Shown piece by piece: positions 23,401-37,070 of a stretch of 64,000 bases of DNA. This stretch comes from Elysia crispata. Lineage: Eukaryota; Mollusca; Gastropoda; Plakobranchidae. The position numbers and the translations under genes are program-made. The notes beneath the pieces are model-generated. The model saw only the letters and a program-made list of their open reading frames with translations, made no database searches and was not told the origin of the DNA. Within the stretch, counting starts at the first letter, position 1; each line of letters starts with the position of its first letter. The stretch spans positions 94,501 to 158,500 of the forward strand of contig JAWDGP010002101.1 in the NCBI GenBank assembly GCA_033675545.1, read 5' to 3'.

Positions 23401-24050
23401 AGTTGCTGTGAAGGCTGATTATACTTTGATTTGAAAGATAAGATCATTATCCCTGATTTTCTAGTACATTGATTTAATTGGAACTCTTCACTTACAACAA
23501 TACATCTTATGATTTTATACTGCTTTAGCAGAATTCTGCAAATTCCCATGCAATGTCATGTTCTTTCCAGACCAATGCATTCTGGACCAATATGTCCTGT
23601 GAGCTACACACTTATGTCATTTTACATACTTACGTCATCCGTTGCTTATAACAATATATCTTATGATTTTATACTGCTTTAACAGAATTCTGCAAATTCC
23701 CATGCAACATCATGATGTTTTCAGACCAATGCATTCTGGACCAATATGTCTTGGGAGCTCCACATTTATTAACCCCCTCACTTATATATCGATTTTGCAA
23801 ATTCCAGTGCATCATTATGTTGTTTCCAAACCAATACATTCTGTGGCTTGCACATCTTTGCAACTAATCCTTTATGTATCAAATATCGTCTTGTTTTCCA
23901 TTGACTACAGTATATTCCGGCAAATGCTAATGCTACGTCATGATGACTTATCTCTAAGCCAAGGTAAACTGTGAGGTTTTGCATTTATGTCACTACATAC
24001 TAGGATAATACATTGGTACATCACAGGTTTCTACGACGTTTTACACATAA
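23401..24050 (+). repeat. DIRS 3' terminal region with about 110-bp repeat units
   Basis: Three or so related units contain CAGAATTCTGCAAATTCC, ACCAATGCATTCTGGACCAA and TATGTC; similar units lie in the foldback arms (about 9780-9990). The region ends at TTTTACACATAAT where copy A is inserted. In the foldback's right arm the sequence continues past this point (12660 onward). Confidence 0.8.
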
Positions 24051-24888
24051 TGGCCCGGTTCTATGAAGCGCTCCTATCTTTAGGATTGATCCTAACATCC
24101 GCTAGTCCCACTCTAGTCTCAACTCAAAATTAGGTCCGTTCTATGAAGAAAAGTCAAACCTAAGATCAAACTTTGGCCCTAAAATGACGCGATTTAGGTG
24201 CAAGATTTAGGAGTGGGTCTACCTAGTCCTAACTCGAGTTAGGTGCACAAAATGCTTAATATCCGGCAAAAAGCAGCCATAGATCTAATTCTGCCGACAG
24301 CTCGATTCGAATTGAAATGGGTTTGTTTCATCGCTCTTATTTATGTAATTTGCTTTTCAAATGAGTTAAACCAAACTTTCCACGTGTATGAATCTAGATG
24401 TATGTGTTTAGATAGAATAGTCTCACTGAAAACAACAAAAACTTGACTTTTAAATTGACTGTGTAGTTCAAAGATCCAAATGGTAACGTTAGATAGATTC
24501 TAGTATAAAGAGCGCTAGACCTATATTTAGTAAATTTGCTCAGATTTAACATCTCTACAGTGCGTAACATCCAAAATAAAACACATAACAATAGTTGTAA
24601 ATTTTGTATGTATCGGCATTTAATTAAGATTAGATTTGGTGAGGAAATAAGGGAGGCCTAACCGAGAGTATACAATCTGCTATCAGTTCTGTAGATTGGT
24701 AGGCAATCTTTCTCTTTATAAACTTCTCGATCATACAGTAACGTTATCACTGTGAGCCAAGTGTTTTACAATGAAAGTAATCAATATTATTGTGTCTGAA
24801 TATGCCAGATATCTCAGGCAAACTTTTTAACCCCAACATATAACAACGGTAGTAATTAGTTAAAGTTACAATAGTGTGAAGCTTACTG

Positions 24889-25249
<361 letters not shown>

Positions 25250-26770
25250 AACATAAAAATCATAATAGTGGTGGTAGAAGTAGTTGTAGCACCAATAGCA
25301 ATATTGGTGGGTATGAACAATATCATAATATACATTTTATATTGTATGTATGTAATTTTTTTAAAAAGCATTTAAAATTAAACTGTTGCTGGGTATGATC
25401 AATACTTTAGAGCAGCATGAAACAGTGGTTAGATTGTTAAATTTACAATATAGCGGATGCATGTTAATTTCAACGTCAACTTACATTGTACTGCCATATG
25501 AGAGCTATCACCATAGATAATTTTATAATTTGACCTATGTAAATGTAAAGAAAACCTGACAACAGTGTGTGAATGAAAGCATGAATATATATATATATGT
25601 CCAGGCACAACTCTGTACTAAACAGCGCTGGCTGGAGATATGTATTCTTTTATCTGATAATCAAATGATGTTAAGTTTGACTATGAAGTCAGAGAATGAC
25701 TACTCGAGAAGTTATAAAAGCATTACAACTTTTTTTTTAACGTCCAAAAAAGTGAGAGGGCATGAAGGACTTTGATTGAAATAGGTAGCATTAACCTACT
25801 CTTCCTTTTTTTCCTTATTATATCCATAATTGAATTGAAATCTAATTCAACATCATTGCACTTTATTTTTTTTCCAGTCTTTTTCTCCAGACATGTGCAT
25901 AAGAAGAACCAGTAACTGTGAAAGGTCCCCATTGCTGCTTTTCAATCTTATTGACTGTATGGATTTGAATCAGCAGCTGAAATCCTTTATCAAACTCAAG
26001 AGGATATGCTATATTTTGGAGCACAAAAAGTAGAAATAAAAAAGAAATGAAAACTTCACAATTTTTTTCTTTTCTTGTAAAAGCTTTTGAAAATAATGAA
26101 TGAATGTGATTGTAAGTTTTAGTCTATAAACCATTGACAATTATATTTCTCAGAAATGCAGGCCTAGATCTTGTTTAACTCAAATTTCAGTTCTTGTTCT
26201 TTTTTTTTTTTGAATAACTGTGAAAATTTAAAAAAAGTTATTTTTAAACCACAACAAATATACGTTTTTTCCCGATCATATGCAGAGGACCTCCGATAAT
26301 GAACAGACTCTGCCTTTGGTTTTTAACTATTTTTGGATATTCTTTTCATACAAAATATGTTTACATTTTTAAATACACAGAAACCTAATACTAAATTGTT
26401 GGCTCAGTGCTTAATGCATAAAGGTTTTTTTTTTATTATTATTATTATTTTTTGTTTTTGAAAAAAAGATCAACTCTTCGCTAAGCATGGCAGGCATATC
26501 CTAAAAGATTTAATGTTTCAAAGCTTTTAAACATGATTTTATTTGGTTTTAGTTAATTGTAGAAAGCTTAGTGTAAAAAATTCTGTGGTCATTGTAGTGT
26601 CATGTTGAACATTTAGCCCAGTACTTTTTCACCCTAGATCACCTTGTTATGAATGCTCTATATGAAACAATAATTCTGTAGATGCACATTTAGGCACAGT
26701 TATGAAACGTTCTGTTGCATGTGCCAGGATTACATCAATAAATGTAATTAGTCACTTTGTCTCATCTTCT

Positions 26771-26792
26771 TATATATATATATATATATATA
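26771..26792. repeat. (TA)n microsatellite in copy A
   Basis: Short TA tract; the counterpart in copy B at about 55362-55408 is roughly twice as long. Confidence 0.9.
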
Positions 26793-27314
26793 TCATAAAC
26801 ATAAGTATTTGGCAGAAAAACTGGCACCTTTATATTATTTAAATACATTTTGAGTTCTTTATGAATTAAGTAACTTAATCTTAATAACTTACAATCAGAT
26901 GGCGCTGATTAAAGTCATTAGCATGACAAAGGGCAGTCTTCCTACACAACTTTTTTGCACAAATACAAAAACAAATGCTTGAACCCATATATTTAAGCCT
27001 TTACCTCTGACAGCTGTGAATTGCTTATGTATCTGGTACATGGATACATCAAAACTAAACACAGTGTACAGGAACATTGATTTACAATATTGATTAAGTA
27101 GACAAAAATGGTTTTTAAAAAAATTTATTTATCATTAATTTGTCAGGGATAAATAGAGCCCAGTATGCATGAAAATATGTACACATTAACACAACAAGTT
27201 CCACATGACTTCATTGTGCCAGGTACCCTCTCTGCACATTCTTGAATGATCCTTGAGCTATAGTTATAGTAGTAAACAGGTGATGCCATGAGGCCACTTG
27301 GCACTTGCCCTCAT

Positions 27315-27458
27315 TCACTTGGCTAGTTTATTAGCAAACTTTAAGTTCATGATTTTGTAATTGATGACAAGAAAAGCGGGCACCATCTGCCTGATGAAAG
27401 GTGATATGCTGATAACAATTGGTGTCTTCATCATTCCCCATGTTTCATGGAAGAATTT
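27315..27458 (-). other. Candidate terminal exon within copy A
   Basis: On the minus strand a pyrimidine-rich ATTTACTTTCAG acceptor is followed by 47 open codons (FFHETWGMMKTP, then ISISPFIRQMVPAFL) and a stop. The same exon is open in copy B at 54693-54836. The copies differ at four bases here, all amino-acid changing and none silent, so there is no sign of selection on protein sequence. It may be a real captured exon or chance. Confidence 0.25.
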
Positions 27459-29613
27459 CTGAAAGTAAATTTATAACAGAATACAGTAATATCAAAGAAT
27501 ACTATAGGCAGCTTGTCTGAGATAAAAATTAATTTAATAAGATTTGTTTTTCTTCTGCATCATCATATTTTTAAACTTTGAAATAAATAGATCTAAATAG
27601 TAGAGAGTTAGTTATGATTTTTTTGGGGAAGTGGAAGAGCTTTAAAATTGTTGAATACATGTATTTTACATTATGTAGGCCTACATGTAGGAAAAATAAG
27701 TTCACATAAATTGACCTTGCGTTTCCAGATTTTGATTACCCATCTATCTATTTTTGAAAGATAATGCATCAATAGAGACAAGTCATATCATCAAAATTAT
27801 TGAAGATCGTGTCCTGATAACATTTTTTTGCTATTTCACTTATTGAGAAATTCAAATCTTTTGTAATTATCCAGAATTTTTTTTTTATGAGGGAGGGAAA
27901 TTTATACTACAGACTGACTTTAAGATAATGGGTAAAAATAAAGATCTGTTGGAGGAAAAACTGAAAGTTAAATAGGGTTGTATTAGCTCTATGTCCATGG
28001 GTTGCATATGAGCAGGTTGTTGTGGGGAATGCTTAAGCAGGGTATTGGGCTGTCTGACTGTGAGTGACTTGTTCAGATCACTGACTTGTAACACTAGTTT
28101 TGAATTACCGTGTACTGCTCAAAGTAGTCAGAAGACAAGCATAATTTTAATCTCTACGGCCTAGTATCTGTAGTGGGCTATGTATATGCTGCTCTGCTAC
28201 AACTACTATTAACTTTTTTATGCAAACTTGCAATTGGCTTTCTGCAGTTTCTAGTCTCACTTTCCCCAATACCCTATTTTCCATTGATCTGACAATTAAA
28301 AAATTTTGTTCAAAGATTTGTTCCTGCCAACATCAACATTTTTTTCCTTTTTTAAAGTTTCTAAGCCTTTGTACTCCGATTGAATTCAAAGGCAAGGGAA
28401 CAGCACATCTTTTGCCTGATTTTCCACAAATATCGTCGCTGAACATATAGAAAATTTATACAGACACCCACTGCAGCTTATGCGATAGATACCATTAATG
28501 TAATAGATTAGTTTTTAAGTCTAGGATTAAAAAATGTGTAAGCTGCTATTGGCCAAGATCAGATTCTGGGTAAGGTATAGTTTTGAAATGTATTAGACAT
28601 CCCAGATCTCTTATTTCCGGACTGGTAACAATTATCTTACTCTGGGACATACATTAAAAAGGGAATAGATTTAGCTTTGGAATTAGAATGGCTTAATTGA
28701 TGAACAACGGGTCAACAGACATGATAATAATTACCGGCTCCATTATTTACATCGATCATAATACAGTAGACTTGGAATCTAGGTCTACCTAAAATCTCAA
28801 ACGAGTGGCCACTTAGTATAGATCTAAATTTAGATTATTATTTAAATCTAAAGTAAATTCTAGTTGACTAAAACTAGATCTAAATTAAAAGTACACTTTT
28901 GGAGCTTTTATCTAGTTTAGATCTAGATCTACATCTCTAGGCCCAGGCCACACAGTACGAAATCTCAGCTTTATTTCCTTCAGTTGTTTATAAAAAAAAA
29001 ATACTCTTCGCCATGCATAAAAAGTGACTGTATTATATAGCTCTTGCTCTAAAATCTGGTTCAAGGTATATGCAGGTTAGACGGCGAGTTGAAAATAATT
29101 TTCAAAATCCTTAGTTCGCCGAAGTCGAATGGATGAAAGAGATGGTTACGATCATAACAGGAAACATTTTTGAGGTCTCAAAGGTAAGTTCCGCAGCCTC
29201 AAAGTCCAAATCACATGAAAATACAAAACAATTCCAATGTTTTTCCATTCCCTTAACAAAGAGAATTTTAGGTAATAGGCTAACAATTTGAAAAAGCAAA
29301 AATATTTTTTTTCTCTTGTATCATAGGGTATCATAAAAAAAAAAAGAAATAAAAACCACAAATTTCCTTTACAATTTTTTGTGTGTTTGAATGACTAACA
29401 AGTAACATGGCATATCAATGGAATTGGTAAACAAAAGTTTTGCGCAGGAAAAATTTTTGACGAATTACGGTAAAATCACTGACTTATAGCTTAGACTATT
29501 TAAGTTCAAGATTTTAGGTGCGATCCTAAAATTAGGAGTAGGTGTAACCCTATCTACGCCTGGTCCTATAGTTCGGTGCACCTATCTTTAGGTGAGCTTC
29601 ATAGAACCGGGCC

Positions 29614-30021
29614 ATTATATTCTTACATCTTTTGATATATCTGATAGGCTACACTGCAATTATAAGTTGCGTTAACTATTATGTCTTTGAAGTCTCAAGT
29701 GACCTCATGAATATTAAGCGGGTCCGTAGAATGGAAAGGTAAACGATTCTTACCAAGTTGGAGTTTGCTGTATATTCTATGGATTCATTAATATTCATCG
29801 AGGTCAATTGCCCTCCCTTCTCTATGTTGATGGCACCCTCCCATACGTATTTTTAATGATATGTCAGCATCATAGACCACATTAGAATCATAATAGTTAA
29901 CACCTTTAAAGTGTGAGCCTCCGCGGGCGTGGTCAGCCTATCTCAAGTGACCTCGATGAATATTAATGGTCCGTAGAATATGCAGCAAACTTCAACTTGG
30001 TAAGTATCGTTTACCTTTCCA
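29614..30021 (+). repeat. DIRS 3' terminus with internal hairpin
   Basis: Resumes the DIRS terminal region after copy A. GAATGGAAAGGTAAACGATT at about 29735 is inverted relative to AAGTATCGTTTACCTTTCC at about 30002, so the last 300 bp can fold back on itself. The same arrangement ends the foldback element near 13395. Confidence 0.8.
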
Positions 30022-30575
30022 TCAAACGTGTGGGTCACTGCAAGCTCTGCGGAACAGAATGGAGTTGGACAAATGAAAATAAAAAAAAAAGTCCTTCCAA
30101 GTTCCAAAAATGTCAAAACCTCCGCGCACGTCGTTAAAATTCCTAGTTCTACTTGGGCCAATCTAATGCTAGCACCTAGGATGTAGGCCTAGGCTTGTTT
30201 AGCCTGAGTGTGCATATGTGCAGTACAAGGCATAAGATTTCAGCGGTTCTCATTCCGCACATAGCCATGTATATTAGAAAATAATATGTGGGTACAAGTA
30301 ATAATTTTTTTTTTTTCAGGTCAAATCGCTTGCGTGCTAGATCTAGGCTCTTAATTTTTTATGGATAAGAACTATAATACTAATAGAAATTAATACATGG
30401 CTACAAGTTTTTAATTATTTTTTTTTCAGGTCAGGTCGCTAGCGCTAGATCTAGGCTCTTATTTTTTTTTCTTCTGCTTTTAATGAGTACCGTTACCGCA
30501 TGGTATAATAGTAATACTTAAAGTAGCAGTGTTACCTTAAAAAGTAATAAGTTTATGGTTATTATTTCCGGGGAA
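30022..30575. repeat. Short tandem duplication around poly(T)-CAGGTCA
   Basis: A TTTTTTTTCAGGTCA phrase followed by a CGCT-containing stretch and CTAGATCTAGGCTCTT occurs at about 30305-30350 and again at about 30420-30460, about 113 bp apart, each preceded by a related ACAAGT phrase. A small frame at 30037-30080 (GHCKLCGTEWSW) resembles a CxxC motif but is too short to assign. Nothing else is seen here. Confidence 0.55.
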
Positions 30576-30577
30576 TA

Positions 30578-30856
<279 letters not shown>

Positions 30857-31154
30857 GTTCTTGGATTGTCATGTTTTTGTTTCGAACTTGGGAAAAAAAA
30901 ATTGGTCATATAATATTAATTTTTTATATGTGGGAATGAAGTTAAATATCCTAAACTCTTTTATTAATTTTTTTTTTTTCATTAAAGTTTTAAAATATAA
31001 TTAATTCATTTATTCATTGGAAAAACAATTTTTTTTATCTCAAACTAGTGCTTCTAAGGCAGTTGGTAATTTTGAATTGCTGCTGTTATTTTAAGGTTAT
31101 ACTTTATACGGAGTAAGTTTTTCATAAAAAAATTTTAATTCCTTATAATCAAAC

Positions 31155-31660
31155 TCTAAACAGTGGCTCCCATCAAGCCCAGGACTGAAGAAGAGTGGAC
31201 AAGCTATTAGAATTAGACCACTTTCATGTCTTCATCATTGCACTCATCTCAAGTTCCAGTGGAATACTGGTAGGTACTGGTAGAAATAACCTACATAGAA
31301 ATATTTTATTTAATATCTATTTAGTATTTAATTATTTTTATGTTTTTAGGTAAACATGGAGTTCGGAATGTATTTAGGTTATTATTGCATTGTACTGAAA
31401 TAATTGTATGATTTTATGGATTGGAAATTAAAAAAAAATCAGATAATAGCCTGAATTCAAATAATTTAAAGTTACTGAGCTAGTGGTTGTATATTTAGTA
31501 AATTTTAAAAGAGTAATTAAATTGTACCTAGTACCTTTATGTTAAAAAAAAACAACTTTTTATTTCCATCATGAACAACGTGTAGAGAGTGGCTTCCGTC
31601 AAGCCGAGGACTGAAGAAGAGACTGCAACTTCATCATTGCAACCAGATCAATATCAAATG
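31155..31660 (+). repeat. Paired exon-like direct repeats
   Basis: GTGGCTCCCATCAAGCCCAG at about 31163 and GTGGCTTCCGTCAAGCCGAG at about 31590 are both followed by GACTGAAGAAGAG, then diverge but share TTCATCATTGCA. In one frame the shared core reads VAxxKPRTEEE in both. They may be tandemly duplicated exons or a dispersed repeat. No complete gene could be built. Confidence 0.45.
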
Positions 31661-32448
31661 GTATTGTAAAGGCCACATAAAACATTAAATTAAATCTTAG
31701 TTCCTATCCAGTTTAAATGAGTAATTTTCATGCAGTGTGGAGAAGCAATGTGAATGTATGGTTCATTTTAGTATTGGAGTTTTGCTGAAGGCTTTGTGAA
31801 ATTGAAATGTGTAATGTAAAACATCCTAAACATTTAGAAAGTCAAGGAGTGGACCAACATGAAATACATCAGATTAAATTAAAAACAATTGATTGAAAGA
31901 AGAACCAACAATGTAAATTAGAACAATTTATTACGCAATCCTTTCATCGAGGAAATTAACAATGTGAACAAGTGCAGTAAAGTAATTAAGTTTTGGAGTC
32001 CAAATGATATATTACCTGTGGGTATTAAAATTGCTTTTCACTGCATTTGGAAGAAATATTTATTACTATTTGGAAATAACTTATTATGAAAAAATAAGAT
32101 GCTATTGATGTAGCAGTATTTAACGTATGCACTCCTTTTTTGAGGAAAGTAATAAACAGTACATTGGATTGAAAAAGTAATGGAGTCAAATTTTTATATC
32201 ACCTGTAGATTCATGAAAATTGAGTTTCACTCCATTTGCAAAAAAATATAATTCATGTACTTGAAAAATGAAAATAATTTTTGTTTAAAAGCCTCATCTG
32301 CTCTGAACATTTTAAACGGTTTAGAAGTTAGATTAGTATAATGAAATATGTTTCAAAACGTAAAGAATTTTCCCAAAAATTTAATTACAATATAAATATA
32401 ATTAATGAACAGCAATTTTTTGGGGGACCTTGGCAGACCAAAATCGAC
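31661..32448. other. No recognised feature
   Basis: AT-rich DNA with no convincing coding frame. It lies just beyond the 3' end of the minus-strand spliced gene and may include its 3' UTR. Confidence 0.4.
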
Positions 32449-34083
32449 CTAACTACATTTATAAAGAAATATGTTATAACAATAATACGAGTAACCATTG
32501 AAGCCCCTGTGGCCAGTTTCCTTGAGCTTGGGCTGGCCACAGGCGCGACAAGTGTTAAACCTCTTCACCCTCTTGTAGACTCGCTCGTCCTCTCTCACCC
32601 TCTGCCTCTTTTTTGTCCTGGCTGCAGCTTCCTCCATCGTTTCTGGATCCAGGGGGAGGGGGGGGAGCGACATCGTCAACAGTGCGCAGTAGGGTGGGCA
32701 AAGGCTGGGACCTGGACAGAGGTTCCAGCAACAGACCTAGCTATAGCGGCATGTATAGACGCCAGCATCTCCACCACCGTCTGTTCGGAGAAATATCCCT
32801 CGCCCGTGGGGACAGCGTATAGTTGGGTCTGAACTGGCGTCTCCACGTCCGCTACGGTCTGCGTCTGTCGCCTCCGTTTTGCAATGCCCCTTCGCTCTTC
32901 TTTATCTGGGAGTTCCAGTGCCTCCTGTGACGGGTGCTGCGCGACAACTTCTGCTGGCGGCGGAAGGTCCTTCCGGGTCAGAGGAGGCACGGGCAGGTTG
33001 GGGCTCAGGGTGTCCACCTCCATACTGCGCACCTTCTTGTTGTACCTGAGGACAGTTGTAATTGAGAAAAAAGCTTTAATGATAGTATTTGTAATGAGAC
33101 TGCTCAGTGCAATACAAAGCATTATCAGTTCAATGAGTGATGAAGACCTTGGAAACTCGTAAAGCTATTCGAACAGATACTAAATGCCATGTAAATTTTC
33201 ATAAATATTCAGGTGTACGATTAAATGTCCTGTGTGCGTATGAGAAACTGTTAATACTGTTAATACCAGTTCATTTAACCTCTTGTAATTGGATCTATAC
33301 AGGTAGAAATGACGGGGGAAAAGCTTACCATTTGGTCAGTGTGTGACGGTTGACATCAAAGAGCTGAATCATCGTGTTCTCCATCAGTTCTCTGCTGCAG
33401 ATGATCAGTCTCCTGAAGCGGGCGTAGTCACACATGACCCGACCCCAACGGTCTATCCGACGTCCCCCTGATTGTCGCAGCCCAGCCGGGTGCCGCTCCA
33501 CTAACAGGATGATGACGCATTCCACCAACCTGCTGACGTCAGGCCACTGAGCGGCAGTGCTGCCCTGCCCGAGGAAGCTCCTGCGAATCGTGAAGGGTAA
33601 CTTCTGTGATACTGGGCCGCACAAAATTTTTAAATTTAGGAAAAACAGTTTTGCTTCACAGAAAAACACATTGAAATCAAGTTGAAACAAAGGAAATTCA
33701 AAAGACAACAAGTAAACTCATTAAAGGCAATTCCATTTAGACTAAATATCTGCATTTGATTGAAATCAATTCCACGATACCTTCCATTTGCATGTGAAGA
33801 CTTTGTAGTTGTACGTACCGCTTGACATTTTCGATGCCAGCCACGACAGTGCTCTTTTTTTCTGGCGAATCGACCACTGCTCAGTTGTGATCTGTGTCTC
33901 AACGGGAACTTCACCCGAGCCCTTGTCCATGTCATTGTCAGGCAGGTTGTGGAAGAGGCGGATGGTCTCGGCAGCCTGGGCGTCCGACAAAACGTCCTGA
34001 CGTCTGAACAAGACCAGGTGCCGAACCAGAGCTATCACCCTGTCGTAACCAGGCTTCCGGTCTGGGCCCCTGATATCTGATCC
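32449..34083 (-). CDS. Multi-exon gene of an unnamed family with C-terminal Cys/His motif
   Basis: Three minus-strand exons join in phase with canonical sites: 34083-33819, 33611-33329 and 33045-32449. The first two encode a region including VIALVRHLVLFRRQDVLSDA, then QWPDVSRLVECVIILLVERH and RRLIICSRELMENTMIQLFD ending in HTLTKW. The last exon has a Pro-rich and charged linker, then a basic helix (ARTKKRQRVRE) and CRACGQPKLKETGHRGFNG..YC, a possible zinc knuckle. That exon changes frame once, near a C-rich run at about 32670, so it is a pseudogene or carries a sequence error. I recall similar repetitive proteins from fish and invertebrates without an assigned function. Further 5' coding is likely: an in-phase exon may end at 34533 (GTGAGT donor). 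Product unknown. Confidence 0.6.
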
Positions 34084-34532
34084 CTGAGTGCACAAACCAA
34101 AGCACACATGTGAGGATGGAACAGAGGTTGTTAGAAAGTACACGTGAACTTGAAGGTCCACCGTGTTACATTTTTTCCTATTTAAATTTCGTTAGGTTCA
34201 CAGTTATAATTGCAATAGGTAATTTTTGAATTAATAATCACATGTGTTCATCCAACTGGTGCAAGTCAGTTTGTGCAACCACTCTTAAACACAGACAGGG
34301 ACACAACCAAAATAGGCATCATCTCTTATCGTAATGTGATGAAAATATTGAATGTAATATCCACTTACTGATGGCATTTTATGAGGTAATAATCATGATG
34401 TAAAGATAGGAGCCAAATTGGGTTTAAGGATTGCTGAAAGTGAAAGCAACGAAATGGGATTTATAAACATTAATTTTTTTTAAAAGAACAGGAAATCTTG
34501 TGTGTTCAACTTGAGGTTAGAAAAGTACTCAC

Positions 34533-34590
34533 AGCAGCTGCTGCAGCGCTTACGGGCGCGCAAAGGCACCTATCTTCTTTCTTCTTGGCG
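34533..34590 (-). other. Possible upstream exon of the minus-strand spliced gene
   Basis: Ends at a GTGAGT donor at 34533 in phase 0, matching exon 34083-33819. It reads KKEDRCLCAPVSAAAAA after a pyrimidine-rich stretch ending GCCAAG that could be the acceptor. No initiating ATG was found. Confidence 0.3.
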
Positions 34591-35700
34591 GGGGTTGGAG
34601 GGAGGTTGAAAGGAATGAATTATATCAAGATTCCTATCTTATAATACATGCGCCCTCTAGGCGCCGCTTTGGCACTAATCGAATGGCAATACTTGATTCG
34701 CTCTTAGTCTCTTACTGTAGCCTCAAGGGCAGACTTATTATCGCTATCACTTTACGTTCACTTAAATGTCAGGGAAATTAACTAAAATCCTAACGTGTTA
34801 ACTTGTACAGCGATAGAGTATCAACTAACACAAAGGATCAGGGTAATTTATCCGGCCTTGCCCAAGCTACAGCAAAGACAGTGGATGGGGGTAGGGGGTT
34901 GAATTATTTTTCTCTCGGCTCTACAGACCAGTCAACTTACATTAGAATATTGTTATGACGCCATAACTGGTGATGGGTAAGAGGCCGAGTGAGAACGCAT
35001 CTTCCTTTTATAGTGCCGCTGCGGACGTCTCAGAAAAGCACGCTTCCGGGTGCTCGAACTGCTCAAGAAGTTGCCTAATGTGAGGCCCATTTTTTAGAAT
35101 TCATCTTTAAATCGAAAATACACAATGAACAAGTTATCAAAAACTGGCTTCAGGGTATGCGTTGGAAAGCTCAGTGCACAGGCTTTTATTTGAACCTATT
35201 TTGGCCATTTGAAATCTGATTTTGCTTTTGTTAGCTTCTTGTAAAGTCCTTTTAACATTTGCTGTCGTACGGTTGCACAACAGTTTTCGTCAATTTAAAG
35301 CATTTTGTAACAAATCAATAACATTACAGTTTAGTCCAGTGTGACGGAAATTACACGCCGGAATACAATAAGGTAAATTTGTAGTCATACACTTTAGAGG
35401 GGTTTTTTTATTTCAATTTTTTTTTTACTCCTCAATCGCACACATTTTAATTATTTAAGCCTAAATAGTAAACGTTAAGAAGACAATAGGGATGCCAAAC
35501 TGTAGCTTCACCCTCAGCCCTACGGGAGGGGTGGGGATGGTGGGCAGTGACGGCCGTGCGCAGATCATAAGCAAGGAGCCGCGCCGTAACGGCTCAAGAA
35601 ATATGTTCCTACGTCAATACAGTGCTCACACTGGGCCTCAACAGGTAGACCATGGCTTTCATTACCTGCAATAGTGGAAAAAAATTAGAGAGGGGGGGAG
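34591..35700. other. No recognised gene
   Basis: Moderately GC-richer than the surroundings. Contains a CTGCGGACGTCTC/GAAAGCACGCTTCC region near 35020-35060 and no coding frame I can assign. A promoter for the minus-strand gene could lie here. Confidence 0.35.
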
Positions 35701-35720
35701 ATAGATAGATAGATAGATAA

Positions 35721-35799
<79 letters not shown>
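35700..35799. repeat. (GATA)n and (GA)n microsatellite
   Basis: A short GATA run (35700-35719) passes into about 75 bp of GA dinucleotides immediately upstream of the Tigger-like transposase remnant. Confidence 0.95.
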
Positions 35800-35801
<2 letters not shown>

Positions 35802-35819
35802 CTGATCAGCCATGATGGC

Positions 35820-37070
35820 TTGAGAGATTTAAATTGAGACATGAGATCGCGTTCAAAGTTGTTAGTGGAGAAGCTACGTCTATCAACAACATCGATACGG
35901 CAGACTGGAACAAGCAGCGGCAACAAATATTGAAAGACTACCAGCCTCAAGATATATTTAACGCTGACGAAACTGGCTTGTTTTACAAGTGTCTGCCAAA
36001 TAGGTCTTTGGCACTTCAAGCTGCAAGGAGAAACCTGCACAGGACAAAAAAATCCCTAAAAACAGGATTTCAGTACTGTGTGCTGACAATATGGACGGTA
36101 GCGAAAAACTACCTCTCCTTTCGATAGGAAAATTTAAAAAACCACGATGCTTTCAGGGGATCGGTTTTCTTCCTGTCACCTGCAGATTCAACAAGAAAGC
36201 TTGGATGACGAGCGCTATATTTGAGGAGTGGGTGAGAAAGCTCGACAGGCGCTTTCTTCTCCAAGGACGAAGTATAGCATTAGTCCTGGACAACTGCAGC
36301 GCTCACCCTAAACTCACTGGTTTGCGAGCCATTACAGTTTTTTTTTGCTGCCACCCAACATGACCTCTAGATTGCAGCCTTGCGATCAAGGAATCATAAA
36401 ACGTTTTAAAACTTTTTACCGCAAGCGAGTGCTGAGAAAAGACATCCAGACGTACGAGAGCACAGGAGGGACTGACTCCCACTTTAAGATGTCTCTGCTT
36501 GATGCCTTGTACATGGTCCGCACATCCTGGGATGAAGTCAGCAAAACAACAATATAAAAGTGCTTCAAGCACGCCGAATTTGTTAGCGACAATACAGTAC
36601 AAGACTCAGCTACTTTATCAACGTCAAAGGAGTTAGGACCACCTCAAGAGACAAACAGTGACGTCAGTGATTTTCATTCAGCAGTACACTACCCTCACAG
36701 AGTCAGCGCAAGCAATGAGCATAGAGGAATACATCAACGTTGATGAAGCAGTGCAAACTGCTCAAATAATGTCCCTCACTGACATCGCTGCATCAGTCCG
36801 ACCAAGCACGGATGGATGGAAACAATGATAAAGATGAAGATAAAGAGGATGATGAGTTTGCGCTGACTCAAGTGACGAACAAAGGGGTTGTACAAGCTCT
36901 GGCACAAGTGCGTGCTTTTGTCATGCAACAGGGAGAGAATGCATCCTCCTATAAAGAACTCCAGCAAGTGATTGCTCTTGAAAACTCAGTTCAATAGATT
37001 GTCAGTTTCTCAAAAAGACAAACAACTATCGATTCATTTTTCCAGCGCATTCCCCATCCAACCCCTCCCA
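35820..37070 (+). pseudogene. pogo/Tigger-like DDE transposase remnant
   Basis: Homologous to the DDE_1 transposases of pogo/Tigger elements; the N-terminal DNA-binding domain is missing. In order: [31 protein letters not shown] (first Asp), PRCFQGIGFLPV, KKAWMTSAIFEEWV, ALVLDNCSAHP (second Asp), PPNMTSRLQPCDQGIIKRFK (third Asp), and near the C-terminus RQTTIDSFFQR, a typical Tigger-like tail. Frame changes at about 36100 and 36340 plus later stops disable it. A run of T at 36340-36347 marks the second change. TIRs and TA duplications were not located. Confidence 0.85.

Noticed and set aside
28220-28450. 76-codon frame shared by copies A and B (53706-53936)
   Set aside because: Conserved only as far as the whole DNA is conserved; no domain, no start context and no excess of silent changes.
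33325-33935. Long minus-strand frames reading past the exon ends of the spliced gene
   Set aside because: The parts beyond the GT-AG sites are intron translation; only the exon portions are kept.
35609-36040. 143-codon minus-strand frame
   Set aside because: Antisense to the Tigger remnant and includes the (GA)n tract as Ser-Leu repeats.
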